NCBI GenBank assembly: GCA_900546065.1
Contig: URBK01000010.1
Location: 1 to 64,000, forward strand
Source of the DNA: an uncultured Alistipes sp.
GTDB taxonomy: Bacteria > Bacteroidota > Bacteroidia > Bacteroidales > Rikenellaceae
DNA: 64,000 nucleotides
Reading direction: 5' to 3'
Shown here: one piece after another, positions 27,736 through 36,077 of the stretch
Layout: each line of letters opens with the position of its first letter
How positions within the stretch are numbered: position 1 is the stretch's first letter
The notes under the pieces: model-generated
What the model was told of the DNA's origin: nothing
Seen by the model: the letters and a program-made list of their open reading frames with translations, nothing else
The model's database searches: none
Translations under genes and position numbers: made by a program

Positions 27736-27774
27736 AGATCTGGCGGGAACGGATTGTCCGTTCCCGCCAGATCT
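27736..27774. terminator. Bidirectional terminator between lysS and the beta-propeller lipoprotein
   Basis: This is a perfect 18-bp stem with a three-base loop (27736-27753 pairing with 27757-27774). A TTT tail follows on the plus side and the complement is AA-flanked on the other. It separates two convergent genes. Confidence 0.85.
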
Positions 27775-27801
27775 TTATACATAAACGCACCCGCGACACA
27801 C

Positions 27802-29004
27802 CTACTGCACGGCGGAGAGGTCGAACCTTATACCCACAAGAAGAGGATTCCCGCCCTCGGGGATCACGCCGAAACGCTCCGCAAGATAGCGCGACACGGG
27901 GCATGCCCGTTCGTCGAGCCCCTCCATAGTCCTGCGGTCGTATATTGTGTAGAGATAAGTTTCGTCCGCCGCGACAAAACGCACCGGAAAGGCATAACCA
28001 TCGGGAGCCGTAAGACATATACCACTGCCGTCGGCTTTAGAATAGACATACTCGTACGATCGCGCCTCGGGACCGCATACCAGAAACGAAACAATATCGC
28101 GCGTCTCCCTCACGTTCATCACCATCTTGTAGGCATCGGACATGATAAGCGCGTAAATATCGAGTTCTTCACCTTCGCAGAACCTAGTTTTAGAAGCCAA
28201 CCCCCTGCTGCCGAAATCTATACCGTATGCAGCTTCAATAGCCCCACGTCCGGATGCCCACACCGTACGCTCCCGGCCCACCGGATTCACGATGTAACGG
28301 TTGTCGAAGCTCTGCGCAACCGGAGCTGTATCCAAAACAAAGTCATTGCAGGCCAGACCTTGCGCCACCTTTACGCCATCGCTGTCAAACTCATGGATAC
28401 AATATCGGCTAAGCTCTATTTCCCGCTTCATGAGTTTGGCCGAGAAGATATAGAAGCCGCCGCTCTTCTCGTTCGGGAATATCGCGTCGGAACGCAACGC
28501 CTCGCCACGCCAGTCGAGGGTAACGGCACGCACGAACGCTCCCGTCGCGGCATCGAAGAACAGAACACGGTTCATCCCGTCGAGCACGAGCAGCATGCCC
28601 GACTCCCGATCCAGAGCTATATCCTGCAAGGCGACATATTCATCCTCACCTTGTCCCATACGGCCGAAACTGCGCAGAAGGAGGCCATCTGCCGAGAAAC
28701 AAAAAACGTTACTCTCCGTTTTGACAAACAACTCGCCATCCGCACCGAGCAGCAGTTTGTTGCGGATGTCGCCTAATGCAAGCGACGTCTTCATCTCGAC
28801 GACCTTGACATCCTGTATGATGTCCGTCATATCGGCACCCGCCGCAGGCACATACTCCAACGCCCGTAATATGCGGCCGCACGCATTCCCGCCGTCGGCC
28901 GCAGCATCGTACTCCGCGACAACCAACTCCCTCACCCGCGTGGAACAACCAACAAAACCGAATGAGAGCGTTGCCGCCGCCAAACATATCAATACGGGAT
29001 TCAT
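27802..29004 (-). CDS. Six-bladed beta-propeller lipoprotein
   Basis: This is a lipoprotein of 400 residues. The signal ends FGFVGC with Cys20 as the lipidation site. The mature part has repeated propeller strands (LLLGADGELFVKTESNVFCF, GRMGQGEDEYVALQDIALD, MLLVLDGMNRVLFFD), and the GQGEDEY turn corresponds to GRGPGEY in the paralogue at 1678-2844. Such proteins sit on the Bacteroidales cell surface or periplasmic face; the function is unknown. It has its own canonical promoter and shares a terminator with lysS. Base composition is visibly less GC-rich than its neighbours. Confidence 0.72.
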   Translation of the reverse strand: MNPVLICLAAATLSFGFVGCSTRVRELVVAEYDAAADGGNACGRILRALEYVPAAGADMTDIIQDVKVVEMKTSLALGDIRNKLLLGADGELFVKTESNVFCFSADGLLLRSFGRMGQGEDEYVALQDIALDRESGMLLVLDGMNRVLFFDAATGAFVRAVTLDWRGEALRSDAIFPNEKSGGFYIFSAKLMKREIELSRYCIHEFDSDGVKVAQGLACNDFVLDTAPVAQSFDNRYIVNPVGRERTVWASGRGAIEAAYGIDFGSRGLASKTRFCEGEELDIYALIMSDAYKMVMNVRETRDIVSFLVCGPEARSYEYVYSKADGSGICLTAPDGYAFPVRFVAADETYLYTIYDRRTMEGLDERACPVSRYLAERFGVIPEGGNPLLVGIRFDLSAVQ

Positions 29005-29060
29005 TTTACAATTTCATTGCTAACATGGCGTACAGAACCGGACAGACAAACGCCTATTTA

Positions 29061-29092
29061 CAAATATAGTGACAGTAAAGCCATAATACAAA
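29061..29092 (-). promoter_or_regulatory. Promoter of the beta-propeller lipoprotein gene
   Basis: Read on the minus strand, TTTG (complement of 29089-29092), 20 bases, then TATATTTG (complement of 29061-29068). The leader would be about 50 bases. Confidence 0.7.
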
Positions 29093-29125
29093 ATTCGCAA
29101 TGTTTTTTTATTGCAAAATATATAT

Positions 29126-29259
29126 TATATTTGCTCGCCTCAAACGTTGCACGCCACGCCATTATCGACAGCGGCGGCACCAAATGGAAGATGCTGTACG
29201 ATCATACTTTTATCGTGACCGGCACAAATATCCAAGGCTTCGGCAGGAGCGCACAATAA
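29126..29259 (+). pseudogene. Remnant of a BadF/BadG-type or N-acetylglucosamine kinase gene
   Basis: Directly after a TATATTTG box (29126-29133) a frame reads HAIIDSGGTKWKMLYD and then FIVTGTNIQGFG before TAA at 29257-29259. IxDSGGTK followed by a short strand and a xTGxN segment is the N-terminal phosphate-binding pattern of BadF/BadG-type ATPases and N-acetylglucosamine kinases. It has no start codon in place and no continuation. About 36 codons survive and the rest of the gene is missing. The region 29005-29328 otherwise holds only two divergent promoters and AT-rich sequence. The promoter may now serve tpiA. Confidence 0.4.
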
Positions 29260-29328
29260 AGGCTGGAGCGCAGTAAAGGCCGGAAACAGAGAATACATAT
29301 CAGTCAAACAATAAAAACGATCGAAAAA

Positions 29329-30087
29329 ATGAGAAAGAAGATTGTTGCAGGAAACTGGAAGATGAACACTCTGCCCGCAGAGGGTGTTGAGTTGGCCAAG
29401 AACATCGTGGCCGGACGCGGCGAGGTTTGCTCGTGCGTGAACTTCATCGTATGCCCTCCCTTCACACACCTCTCGCAGGTGATCGACGCCGTGAAGGGTT
29501 CGGACATCGCCGTAGGCGCGCAGAACTGCGCCGCCGAGGCAAAGGGTGCATACACCGGTGAGGTGGCTGCTTCGATGATCGCAGCGCTGGGTTGCGAGTA
29601 TGTCATCCTCGGACACTCGGAGCGCCGCCAGTATTACGGCGAGACCTCGGAGACGCTCAACAAGAAGATGGCACAGGCATACGCAAACGGCCTGAAGCCC
29701 ATCTACTGTGTAGGTGAGAACCTTGCCGAGCGCGAGGCCGGCAAGCACTTCGACGTCGTGAAGGCTCAGATCGAGGAGGTCGTATTCAACCTCACGCCCG
29801 AGCAGTTCTCGCAGCTGGTTATCGCCTACGAGCCCGTATGGGCCATCGGTACCGGCAAGACCGCCACGGCTGATCAGGCCGAGGAGATCCACGCCTACAT
29901 CCGCAAGGTGCTGGCCGAGAAGTTCGGCGCCGCTGCGGCCGAGTGCCCCATCCTCTACGGCGGCAGCTGCAAGCCCTCGAACGCCGCCGAGATCTTCGCC
30001 AAGGAGGACGTCGACGGCGGCCTGATCGGAGGCGCAGCCCTCAAGGCCGAAGACTTCCTCGCAATCGGCAAGGGTTTTCAGAAGTAA
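29329..30087 (+). CDS. tpiA: Triosephosphate isomerase
   Basis: TpiA interconverts glyceraldehyde 3-phosphate and dihydroxyacetone phosphate. The 252-residue protein has every landmark: GNWKMN (catalytic Lys), LGHSERR (catalytic His), AYEPVWAIGTGKTA (catalytic Glu and flexible loop), YGGSCKPSNA and GGLIGGAALK. Length is standard. It is followed by a strong terminator. Confidence 0.97.
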   Translation: MRKKIVAGNWKMNTLPAEGVELAKNIVAGRGEVCSCVNFIVCPPFTHLSQVIDAVKGSDIAVGAQNCAAEAKGAYTGEVAASMIAALGCEYVILGHSERRQYYGETSETLNKKMAQAYANGLKPIYCVGENLAEREAGKHFDVVKAQIEEVVFNLTPEQFSQLVIAYEPVWAIGTGKTATADQAEEIHAYIRKVLAEKFGAAAAECPILYGGSCKPSNAAEIFAKEDVDGGLIGGAALKAEDFLAIGKGFQK

Positions 30088-30140
30088 CCGTACTTCCGCC
30101 AAGGGAAGCAACCCTGCGCTGAAAACGGCATAAATGGCAA

Positions 30141-30174
30141 AACGGGCCGGACTCTTCGACGAGTCCGGCCCGTT
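30141..30174 (+). terminator. tpiA terminator
   Basis: AACGGGCCGGACTC (30141-30154) pairs perfectly with GAGTCCGGCCCGTT (30161-30174) around TTCGAC, with a short T-rich tail. Flanking A residues on the left would let it also serve the convergent lipoprotein gene. Confidence 0.8.
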
Positions 30175-30214
30175 TCGTTTGCGGCATGCCTGTCGCATGC
30201 GGCCCTTACGGATA

Positions 30215-30922
30215 TTATTCCATTACGGTAATGGCGCTCCAGAGGTCGCCGATGCGGACATAGATGTAAGAGTCGTAACGGTTCTCCATGCTGACAATCC
30301 ACTCGCCGTTGGCATCGCGCTCGACAACCAAACCCGACGTCGTCACAATCTCGTCGGCACGGTTCAGAAGCTCGGCATCCTGCTTTTCGAACACGGTGCC
30401 ATAGCTCCCCCCGAGGTTATACACGCGCTCGAAAGGCTCGGGCAGGATGCCGGCATCGCCCGCGCGGTCGGCATAGTAGACCACCTTCACGCCCGTCATC
30501 TCCTGTTTGCCCGCGGCATTCTCGCCCGTGATGATCGACTGGACGCGCATGCGGTAGTAGGTCGTTCCCGCGGCCAGCGCAATGTGTCCCGACGGGAACT
30601 CGTGCAGAGACTCGCCGTCATAGACGAGATATCCGCCGCCCACATCGACGGCAGTCTTGCGCACGAGGTTGTCGAAACGAATCGGCACACCGTTCAGGCC
30701 GTTCACGCGGCCGACGTATGCTATCACAGCCGACGAGCAGACGAAGTTGCCCGCATCGTCGACATATACATCCGACGAGCCGAGCAGGGTGCGGCCGTTC
30801 GATTCGTTCATCATGTTGAGTAAGGCGCTCCCCGCAGGGTCGCCCTTGGCCCCGTCATCCTTCGAGCAGGCGCCGAAGGCCACAGTACACAGGGCAAATG
30901 CAGCAAACAAGATCTTTTTCAT
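30215..30922 (-). CDS. DUF5036-like lipoprotein
   Basis: This is a lipoprotein of 235 residues. MKKILFAAFALCTVAFGACS gives a lipobox with Cys19. The mature N-terminus reads LNMMNESNGRTLLGSSDVYV and DDAGNFVCSSAVIAYVG, with FPSGHIALAAGTTYYRM later. I associate this pattern with the DUF5036 family of Bacteroidales surface lipoproteins, from memory. Function unknown. The upstream in-frame extension (MAARRKP...) is not needed. TATATTTG on the minus strand (complement of 30979-30986) with TTG 18 bases upstream looks like its promoter. Confidence 0.7.
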   Translation of the reverse strand: MKKILFAAFALCTVAFGACSKDDGAKGDPAGSALLNMMNESNGRTLLGSSDVYVDDAGNFVCSSAVIAYVGRVNGLNGVPIRFDNLVRKTAVDVGGGYLVYDGESLHEFPSGHIALAAGTTYYRMRVQSIITGENAAGKQEMTGVKVVYYADRAGDAGILPEPFERVYNLGGSYGTVFEKQDAELLNRADEIVTTSGLVVERDANGEWIVSMENRYDSYIYVRIGDLWSAITVME

Positions 30923-30978
30923 ATCAAAATTCGGGTTTTTCGGTTTACGTCGGGCGGCCACACCGCCCGATTACGTTA

Positions 30979-31007
30979 CAAATATAGTGTTTTTTCGCCG
31001 TTTGCAA
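30979..31007 (-). promoter_or_regulatory. Promoter of the DUF5036-like lipoprotein gene
   Basis: On the minus strand TTG (complement of 31005-31007), 18 bases, then TATATTTG (complement of 30979-30986). A C7 tract (31010-31016) adjoins the -33 side. Confidence 0.5.
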
Positions 31008-31111
31008 TACCCCCCCATAAAAACCGAAATATTTGCGCCGCAACGTTTTTTTACGCTCTGACGGGAGAAATGGCACCGTTGCGGCGCGGATTTTGACGCT
31101 CGACGACAGGT

Positions 31112-32035
31112 ATGGCCGACACGCACTATAACCGCGACCTTGTGGTGGCGAACATCCTCTTCGGGGCAAACTTCTCGTTCTATGTCTCGCTCACCGACGG
31201 CGGCATGGACTTCCGCATCATATTCCTCTGCCAGATACTGGTCGGGGTTGTGGTCTTCGTGCCCGCGGCCGCCGTCACACGCGCCTTCTACCGTCTGACG
31301 CTGCGCGACGCCGCCGTCATGGCCCTCGTCACGCTGCTCATAGTCTACGGGTGGCTCTACATGCTGCTGTGGGGCGCCTCACTCACATCCCCCATCGACG
31401 CCTCCACCATAGCCACACTCGGACCCGCATTCACTCTCGTCACGGCCATCATCCTGCGCCACCGCCGTGTCATCTGGGCCGACATCGCAGGCATCATCTT
31501 CGCCCTTGCCGGCGGTGCCGTGCTCATATTCAACCGCGGCGAGGGGCTCGTACGCGGCAGCGAGGGTTACGGCAACCTCATCGTCCTCGGCGCCGTCATC
31601 GCCGCCGCCGTGAACACCGTCCTCATCAAGCCGCAGCTCACGCGGCTGGGCGTGAGGCAGGTGCTCGGGTGGTGCTATCTCATGGCCGCCGCTGCCGTCA
31701 CGCCCCTCATCATACGCTATGCCTCGGCCGATACGGTCCGGATGCTGAGCCACGCGGCCCTGACGCTCCGAACCGAGATTCTCTACCTGCTCATCTTCGG
31801 CACCGTGCTGCCCATATACCTGCTCTACCGCGGCGCCGCGGGCCTCACGTCGGTACATACGGCCCTCTACCGCTATATTCAGCCCATAGTGGCCACGGCC
31901 CTCGCCCTCGTGCGGCGGCAGGAGCACATCGACCGCGCCAATACCGTAGCCACAGGGCTTATCGTCGCGGCCGTCATCTTCACGATGATAGGTTTTTCTC
32001 ACGCAAAGCGTACACATCAACAGAAAAAGTTGTAA
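31112..32035 (+). CDS. EamA/DMT superfamily transporter
   Basis: The product is an inner-membrane protein of 307 residues with about ten hydrophobic helices in two EamA-type halves. The halves meet near IIFALAGGAVLIFNRGEG. Typical features are GxNF near the N-terminus (ILFGANFSFYVS) and LTSVHTALYRYIQPIVATALA in the second half. Substrate cannot be predicted; relatives move amino acids, nucleosides or metabolites. The -7 box of the following GH30 gene overlaps its last codons. Confidence 0.82.
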   Translation: MADTHYNRDLVVANILFGANFSFYVSLTDGGMDFRIIFLCQILVGVVVFVPAAAVTRAFYRLTLRDAAVMALVTLLIVYGWLYMLLWGASLTSPIDASTIATLGPAFTLVTAIILRHRRVIWADIAGIIFALAGGAVLIFNRGEGLVRGSEGYGNLIVLGAVIAAAVNTVLIKPQLTRLGVRQVLGWCYLMAAAAVTPLIIRYASADTVRMLSHAALTLRTEILYLLIFGTVLPIYLLYRGAAGLTSVHTALYRYIQPIVATALALVRRQEHIDRANTVATGLIVAAVIFTMIGFSHAKRTHQQKKL

Positions 32036-32040
32036 CTTTG
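32033..32040 (+). promoter_or_regulatory. -7 element of the GH30 gene, overlapping the transporter stop
   Basis: TAACTTTG overlaps the stop codon of the EamA gene (32033-32035). No TTTG is present at the expected -33 position. Confidence 0.45.
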
Positions 32041-32101
32041 TACTACACGGGACGAAAGCCCTGCCATACACAAAATCCTACAACTTAAAGAAACCTTAAA
32101 A

Positions 32102-33553
32102 ATGGAGACCCCGAACAGGATCTTACATACGGTCGTGGCGAGCCTTGCCGCGGCCGCATTTTTTATCTTCACGGCGTGCACGGCCGCCCCGCAGGCCGAT
32201 ATTTACACAACCACGGCCACGGCAGACCGTCTCTTCGACCACACCCGGCAGGCTCTCGAGAGCCGCAGCCGCGACACCCTGCCCGCGATAACTATCGACA
32301 CGGCCTCGCGCCTGCAGCCCGTCTACGGTTTCGGCGCCGCCATAACCGGCTCGACATGCTACAACCTGCTGCGCATGAGCGAGGCCGACCGCGACTCGCT
32401 TCTGCGCGAGTGTTTCGACCCCGGCCGCATGGCCTTCAGCTTCATACGCATATCGATCGGGGCATCGGACTTCTCGCTCGACGAGTACACCTGCTGCGAC
32501 CGCCCCGGAATAGAGTTCTTCGAGCTGCACGAGTACGACCGCCGCGACCTGATCCCCATACTCAAACGCATACTGGAGATAAACCCTGCGGTGAAGATCG
32601 TCGCCTCGCCGTGGTCGTGCCCGCGGTGGATGAAGATCGGATACGACAATGACCGTCCATTCGAAAGTTGGACCGACGGCCGCCTCAACCCCATGTACTA
32701 TGACGACTATGCCGAATATTTCGTGCTGTGGATCGCCGAGATGGAGGCCGCCGGAATACCCGTATATGCCGTAACGGTGCAGAACGAGCCCCTCAACCGC
32801 GGCAACTCGATGTCGCTCTACATGGGGTGGGAGCAGCAGCGCGACTTCATCCGCGACCACCTCGGCCCCGCCTTCGAGCGAAACGGCATCGACACCAAGA
32901 TATGGATATTCGACCACAACTACAACTACGACAACATAGCCGACCAGCAGGACTACCCGCTCCGCATCCTTGCCGACACGGCCGCCGCACGCTACATCGC
33001 GGGCTCGGCATGGCACAACTACGGCGGCCGCGTCGAGACCCTCGACCGCATACACGACGCATGTCCCGACAAGGAGATATTCTTCACCGAGGCCTCGATC
33101 GGCACGTGGAACTACGACTTCGGCAAGTGTCTGGTCAACGACTTCGCCTCGATATTCCTCGGCACACTCAACCGCTGGGGCCGCGGCGTGACGCTCTGGA
33201 ACCTGCTTCTGGACGAGAAGGGCGCCCCCAACCGACCCAAGGGGTGCCGCACATGTTACGGAGCCATCGAGATCTCGAGCGAGAGCTACGACTACGCCTC
33301 GCTCGTGCGCAAGAGCCACTACTACGACATCGCCCACTGCTCGAAGGTCATAGCCCCGGGGGCCGTGCGGCTGGCCTCCGCGCCGGAGTGCGGCGAGGCC
33401 ATAGTCTCGGCCGCCTTCGCCAACCCCGACGGCTCCTATGCCCTTGTCGCCGCCAACCTCTCCGAGAGCGAACGCAGCGTAGAGATTACCGGTACCGGAC
33501 GATACCTTACGCTCACCCTGCCCCCGCGCTCGATCGTATCGGCCAAGTGGTGA
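32102..33553 (+). CDS. Glycoside hydrolase family 30 lipoprotein (glucosylceramidase-like)
   Basis: The product has 483 residues with a lipobox at FTAC (Cys26). The GH30 pattern is clear: YGFGAAITGS, FIRISIGASDFS, SPWSCPRWMKI, then the acid/base Glu229 in TVQNEPLN and the nucleophile Glu330 in FFTEASIG. A C-terminal beta-domain ends the protein. Family members hydrolyse glucosylceramide, beta-1,6-glucan or beta-xylosides; the SPWSPP-like segment and overall layout fit the glucosylceramidase/beta-1,6-glucanase branch. It is probably surface-exposed. No SusCD pair is adjacent. Confidence 0.88.
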   Translation: METPNRILHTVVASLAAAAFFIFTACTAAPQADIYTTTATADRLFDHTRQALESRSRDTLPAITIDTASRLQPVYGFGAAITGSTCYNLLRMSEADRDSLLRECFDPGRMAFSFIRISIGASDFSLDEYTCCDRPGIEFFELHEYDRRDLIPILKRILEINPAVKIVASPWSCPRWMKIGYDNDRPFESWTDGRLNPMYYDDYAEYFVLWIAEMEAAGIPVYAVTVQNEPLNRGNSMSLYMGWEQQRDFIRDHLGPAFERNGIDTKIWIFDHNYNYDNIADQQDYPLRILADTAAARYIAGSAWHNYGGRVETLDRIHDACPDKEIFFTEASIGTWNYDFGKCLVNDFASIFLGTLNRWGRGVTLWNLLLDEKGAPNRPKGCRTCYGAIEISSESYDYASLVRKSHYYDIAHCSKVIAPGAVRLASAPECGEAIVSAAFANPDGSYALVAANLSESERSVEITGTGRYLTLTLPPRSIVSAKW

Positions 33554-33576
33554 TAGTCAGCCATAAGGAACGATGC

Positions 33577-33606
33577 GGGGCCGCACCTTTCGGAAGGTGC
33601 GGCCCC
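33577..33606. terminator. Strong hairpin between the GH30 gene and the thioesterase gene
   Basis: GGGGCCGCACCTT pairs perfectly with AAGGTGCGGCCCC around TCGG. No T-run follows, so termination efficiency is uncertain, but its position between convergent genes fits a terminator. Confidence 0.55.
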
Positions 33607-33638
33607 GTATGCGTCTATGTATGTCTCCGTAACAGGCG

Positions 33639-34061
33639 TTATGCCTTGTCCTCAGGTTCGGGCCCGTCGCCGCCGCGCAGGACCTCGCGCCACGTCTCGG
33701 GCACCTCGACCGACGACTGTGCCGCCATGTCGAAGGCCACCATCACCGCACGGCAGCGCGTACACTCGACGCCGTCGCTGCGCACGATGCGCTGCATGAG
33801 CGTGATGCTCTTATGCCCTACGGACTCCACCTCGCTCTCGACCGTGATCTCGTCCTCGTAGCGTATCTGTACCATGAAGTCGGTATGCGCCGAGACAGTC
33901 ACGGCCGACGTCCCGCGCGCGACGCTCCCCACGCCCAGACGCGCAAACAGATCGGTCTTGCCCAGATCGAGATAGGCATACTGCGCCGTGTTGTTCACAT
34001 GGCGGAAGGGATCGATGTCGCAGAAACGCTTCTGCACCGCGGTCTTCACTCTCGGCCCCAT
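33639..34061 (-). CDS. Acyl-CoA thioesterase, hotdog fold (YbgC/4HBT-like)
   Basis: The product has 140 residues. FCDIDPFRHVNNTAQYAYLD contains the catalytic Asp and HxxNxxY/F motif of 4-hydroxybenzoyl-CoA-type thioesterases, and YEDEITVESEVESVGHKSITL is the central hotdog strand pair. It should hydrolyse an acyl-CoA or acyl-ACP in the cytoplasm; the substrate is unknown. The gene begins 4 bases after the tsaC stop, so the two are co-transcribed. Confidence 0.82.
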   Translation of the reverse strand: MGPRVKTAVQKRFCDIDPFRHVNNTAQYAYLDLGKTDLFARLGVGSVARGTSAVTVSAHTDFMVQIRYEDEITVESEVESVGHKSITLMQRIVRSDGVECTRCRAVMVAFDMAAQSSVEVPETWREVLRGGDGPEPEDKA

Positions 34062-34065
34062 GGCG

Positions 34066-34632
34066 TCACTTGCGTATGATCTTCACCTCGCCGCGCGGCC
34101 CGAAGGCTACGATCGAGCTGGGCTTGCCCGTGGGGTGTCCCTGCACGCGCGGGTTAACCACATAATCCACACCGTCGATGATCTCGCGGCTCACCTTGTC
34201 GAGCCCCTTCGGGGTCTCCTCACCCGAGATGTTGGCCGAGGTCGAGACTATCGGCTTGCCGAACCGCCGCAGCAGCTGCTGGCAGAACTCGTGGTCGGGC
34301 ACGCGCACACCCAGCGTCCCCGTCTCGGGGATGAGGTTCGGGGCCACGCCAACGGCCCCTTCCAGAATCAACGTCAGCGGCTTGGTCGCCATCTCCAGAA
34401 CCTCGAAGGCTATGCCCGGCGCCTTGTTGACGTAACGCACGATCATGTCGGCATCGCGGCACAGCACCAGCATCGAGTGCTTGTTGACGCTGCGTTTAAG
34501 TTCGTAGATGCGCTCCACGGCCTTCTCGTCCGTAGCGTCGCACCCTATGCCCCACACCGTATCGGTGGGATAGAGGATCAATCCCCCGCGTCGCAGCACC
34601 TCAAGCGCCGCTTCCACTTCCTTTTCCATCAT
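34066..34632 (-). CDS. tsaC: L-threonylcarbamoyladenylate synthase
   Basis: This YrdC/Sua5-type enzyme makes threonylcarbamoyl-AMP for t6A37 modification of ANN-decoding tRNAs. The protein has 188 residues with LYPTDTVWGIGCDA, the KRSVNKHSMLVL lysine/arginine substrate loop, ATKPLTLIL and STSANISGEE. There is no C-terminal Sua5 domain, so this is the short TsaC form. TATTTTTG on the minus strand (complement of 34653-34660) is a likely -7 element. Confidence 0.93.
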   Translation of the reverse strand: MMEKEVEAALEVLRRGGLILYPTDTVWGIGCDATDEKAVERIYELKRSVNKHSMLVLCRDADMIVRYVNKAPGIAFEVLEMATKPLTLILEGAVGVAPNLIPETGTLGVRVPDHEFCQQLLRRFGKPIVSTSANISGEETPKGLDKVSREIIDGVDYVVNPRVQGHPTGKPSSIVAFGPRGEVKIIRK

Positions 34633-34652
34633 AATACAGGCGATATTTTCGG

Positions 34653-34660
34653 CAAAAATA
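34653..34660 (-). promoter_or_regulatory. tsaC -7 element
   Basis: The complement reads TATTTTTG, a match to TAnnTTTG, about 20 bases before the start codon. The rest of 34661-34874 is AT-rich with nothing recognisable. Confidence 0.4.
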
Positions 34661-34874
34661 ACTATTTTAACGTCAGCGGCCCCGCCTCGGGCAGGAATTT
34701 TTATGCGGAGGTTGTCCGAAAGCGATTATTTTACTAATTTTACGGCGCCAAAATCCGGCAACGGCCTTTTACGCCGCACGATGCCGCTGCAACTGACATA
34801 ACAACATATTGGTTTAACTCAAGCCGCGAACCGCCCCGGCAGGCGGCCCGCACCGAAAATAACTACACAAAATT

Positions 34875-35615
34875 ATGGGAAGAGCTTTTGAATACCGTAA
34901 AGCGAGAAAACTGAAGCGCTGGGGACATATGGCGCGCGTATTCACCAAGATCGGCAAGGAGATCGAGATCGCAGTCAAGGCTGGAGGATCGGACCCCTCG
35001 GGAAATACCCGCCTGCGTATCCTCATCCAGAACGCAAAGGCCGAGAACATGCCAAAGGAGAATATCGAACGTGCCATCAAACGCGCTACCGACAAGGACG
35101 CCGCCGACTACAAGGAGGTGATCTATGAAGGTTACGGCCCCCACGGTATAGCCTTCCTCGTCGAGACCGCTACCGACAACACAAACCGTACGGTCGCCAG
35201 CCTCCGCATGTATTTCAACAAGTGCGGCGGTACCCTCGGTACTTCGGGCAGCGTGGCATTCATGTTCGAACACAAGTGTGTCTTCAAGTTCCGCGTGCCC
35301 GCAGGAACCGACCTCGAGGAGCTCGAACTCGAAATGATCGATCTGGAGGTCGACGAGTTCTATCCCGAAGAGGACACAATCACCGTATATGCTCCCTACG
35401 AGTCGTTCGGCGCCATCCAGAAGTGGATCGAGGACAAGGGCTTCGAGACAATATCGGGTGAGTCGGTACGCATCCCCGTCGACACCAAGGAACTGTCGGC
35501 CGAGGAGCGCGAGTCGGTAGAGAAACTTCAGGAGCGCATCGAGGAGGATGACGACGTGGTGAACGTCTACACCAACATGCGCGAGCCCGAAGACGACGAG
35601 GCCGACGAGGAGTAA
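34875..35615 (+). CDS. YebC/PmpR family transcriptional or translational regulator
   Basis: The product has 246 residues beginning MGRAFEYRKARKLKRWGHMA, with the three-domain YebC layout: GNTRLRILIQNAKAENMPKENIERAI, YEGYGPHGIAFLVE and the central acidic domain after GTSGSVAFMFE. A run of acidic residues closes the protein. Family members bind DNA as regulators, and recent work on relatives links them to ribosomes at polyproline stalls, so the exact role is open. It is followed by a repeat-rich region and a terminator. Confidence 0.92.
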   Translation: MGRAFEYRKARKLKRWGHMARVFTKIGKEIEIAVKAGGSDPSGNTRLRILIQNAKAENMPKENIERAIKRATDKDAADYKEVIYEGYGPHGIAFLVETATDNTNRTVASLRMYFNKCGGTLGTSGSVAFMFEHKCVFKFRVPAGTDLEELELEMIDLEVDEFYPEEDTITVYAPYESFGAIQKWIEDKGFETISGESVRIPVDTKELSAEERESVEKLQERIEEDDDVVNVYTNMREPEDDEADEE

Positions 35616-35649
35616 CTCCGCCTTGCCGCAGAGGCTGTCTGTCGGTACA

Positions 35650-35812
35650 AACCCAAGGGGCCAATCAAGGGGCGAGTCAAGGGGTGCAGTCCAAGGGGTG
35701 AGTCAAGGGGTGCAGTCCAAGGGGCCGAGTCCAAAGAGGGGGCGAATCCCAAGGAGGCGAGTCAAGGGGTGCAGTCCAAGGGGCCGTCAAGGAGGTACAG
35801 GACGAATCCAAT
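35650..35812. repeat. Degenerate tandem repeats, about 13-bp unit
   Basis: About ten units alternate between AGTCAAGGGGTGC-like and AGTCCAAGGGGCCG-like forms, with decayed copies to about 35850. No array-like spacers and no coding frame are evident. The gap 35616-36077 holds this array, then the terminator at 35908 and a second hairpin at 35994. Confidence 0.7.
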
Positions 35813-35907
35813 GGGCTTCAATCAGAAGGGCTGGCGCCAATCCAAGAGGCTGCGGGTCTGAAATGTACGGGTCTGTACAGGCACTAATCTACATAAGAAT
35901 ATCGAAC

Positions 35908-35940
35908 AAAAGGACGTTCCGCTGAAGTGAACGTCCTTTT
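35908..35940 (+). terminator. Terminator downstream of the YebC gene
   Basis: AAAAGGACGTTC pairs with GAACGTCCTTTT (12 bp, loop of nine bases), and more T residues follow. Confidence 0.8.
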
Positions 35941-35993
35941 CGTTTTCGGGGTGCACACACAACAAACAAAGATGCACACTCAAGAAACAATAT

Positions 35994-36019
35994 GGCGGGC
36001 TCCATTTCCATAGCCCGCC
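35994..36019 (-). terminator. Hairpin downstream of the CCA-adding enzyme gene
   Basis: GGCGGGCT pairs with AGCCCGCC around a 10-base loop, 59 bases beyond the stop of the minus-strand gene. The tail is AT-rich rather than a clean T-run. Confidence 0.45.
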
Positions 36020-36077
36020 TCATTATTATATCTTCATTATAATACGTCTCGTCAATCCTCGGCTTCACTCCGCCACG

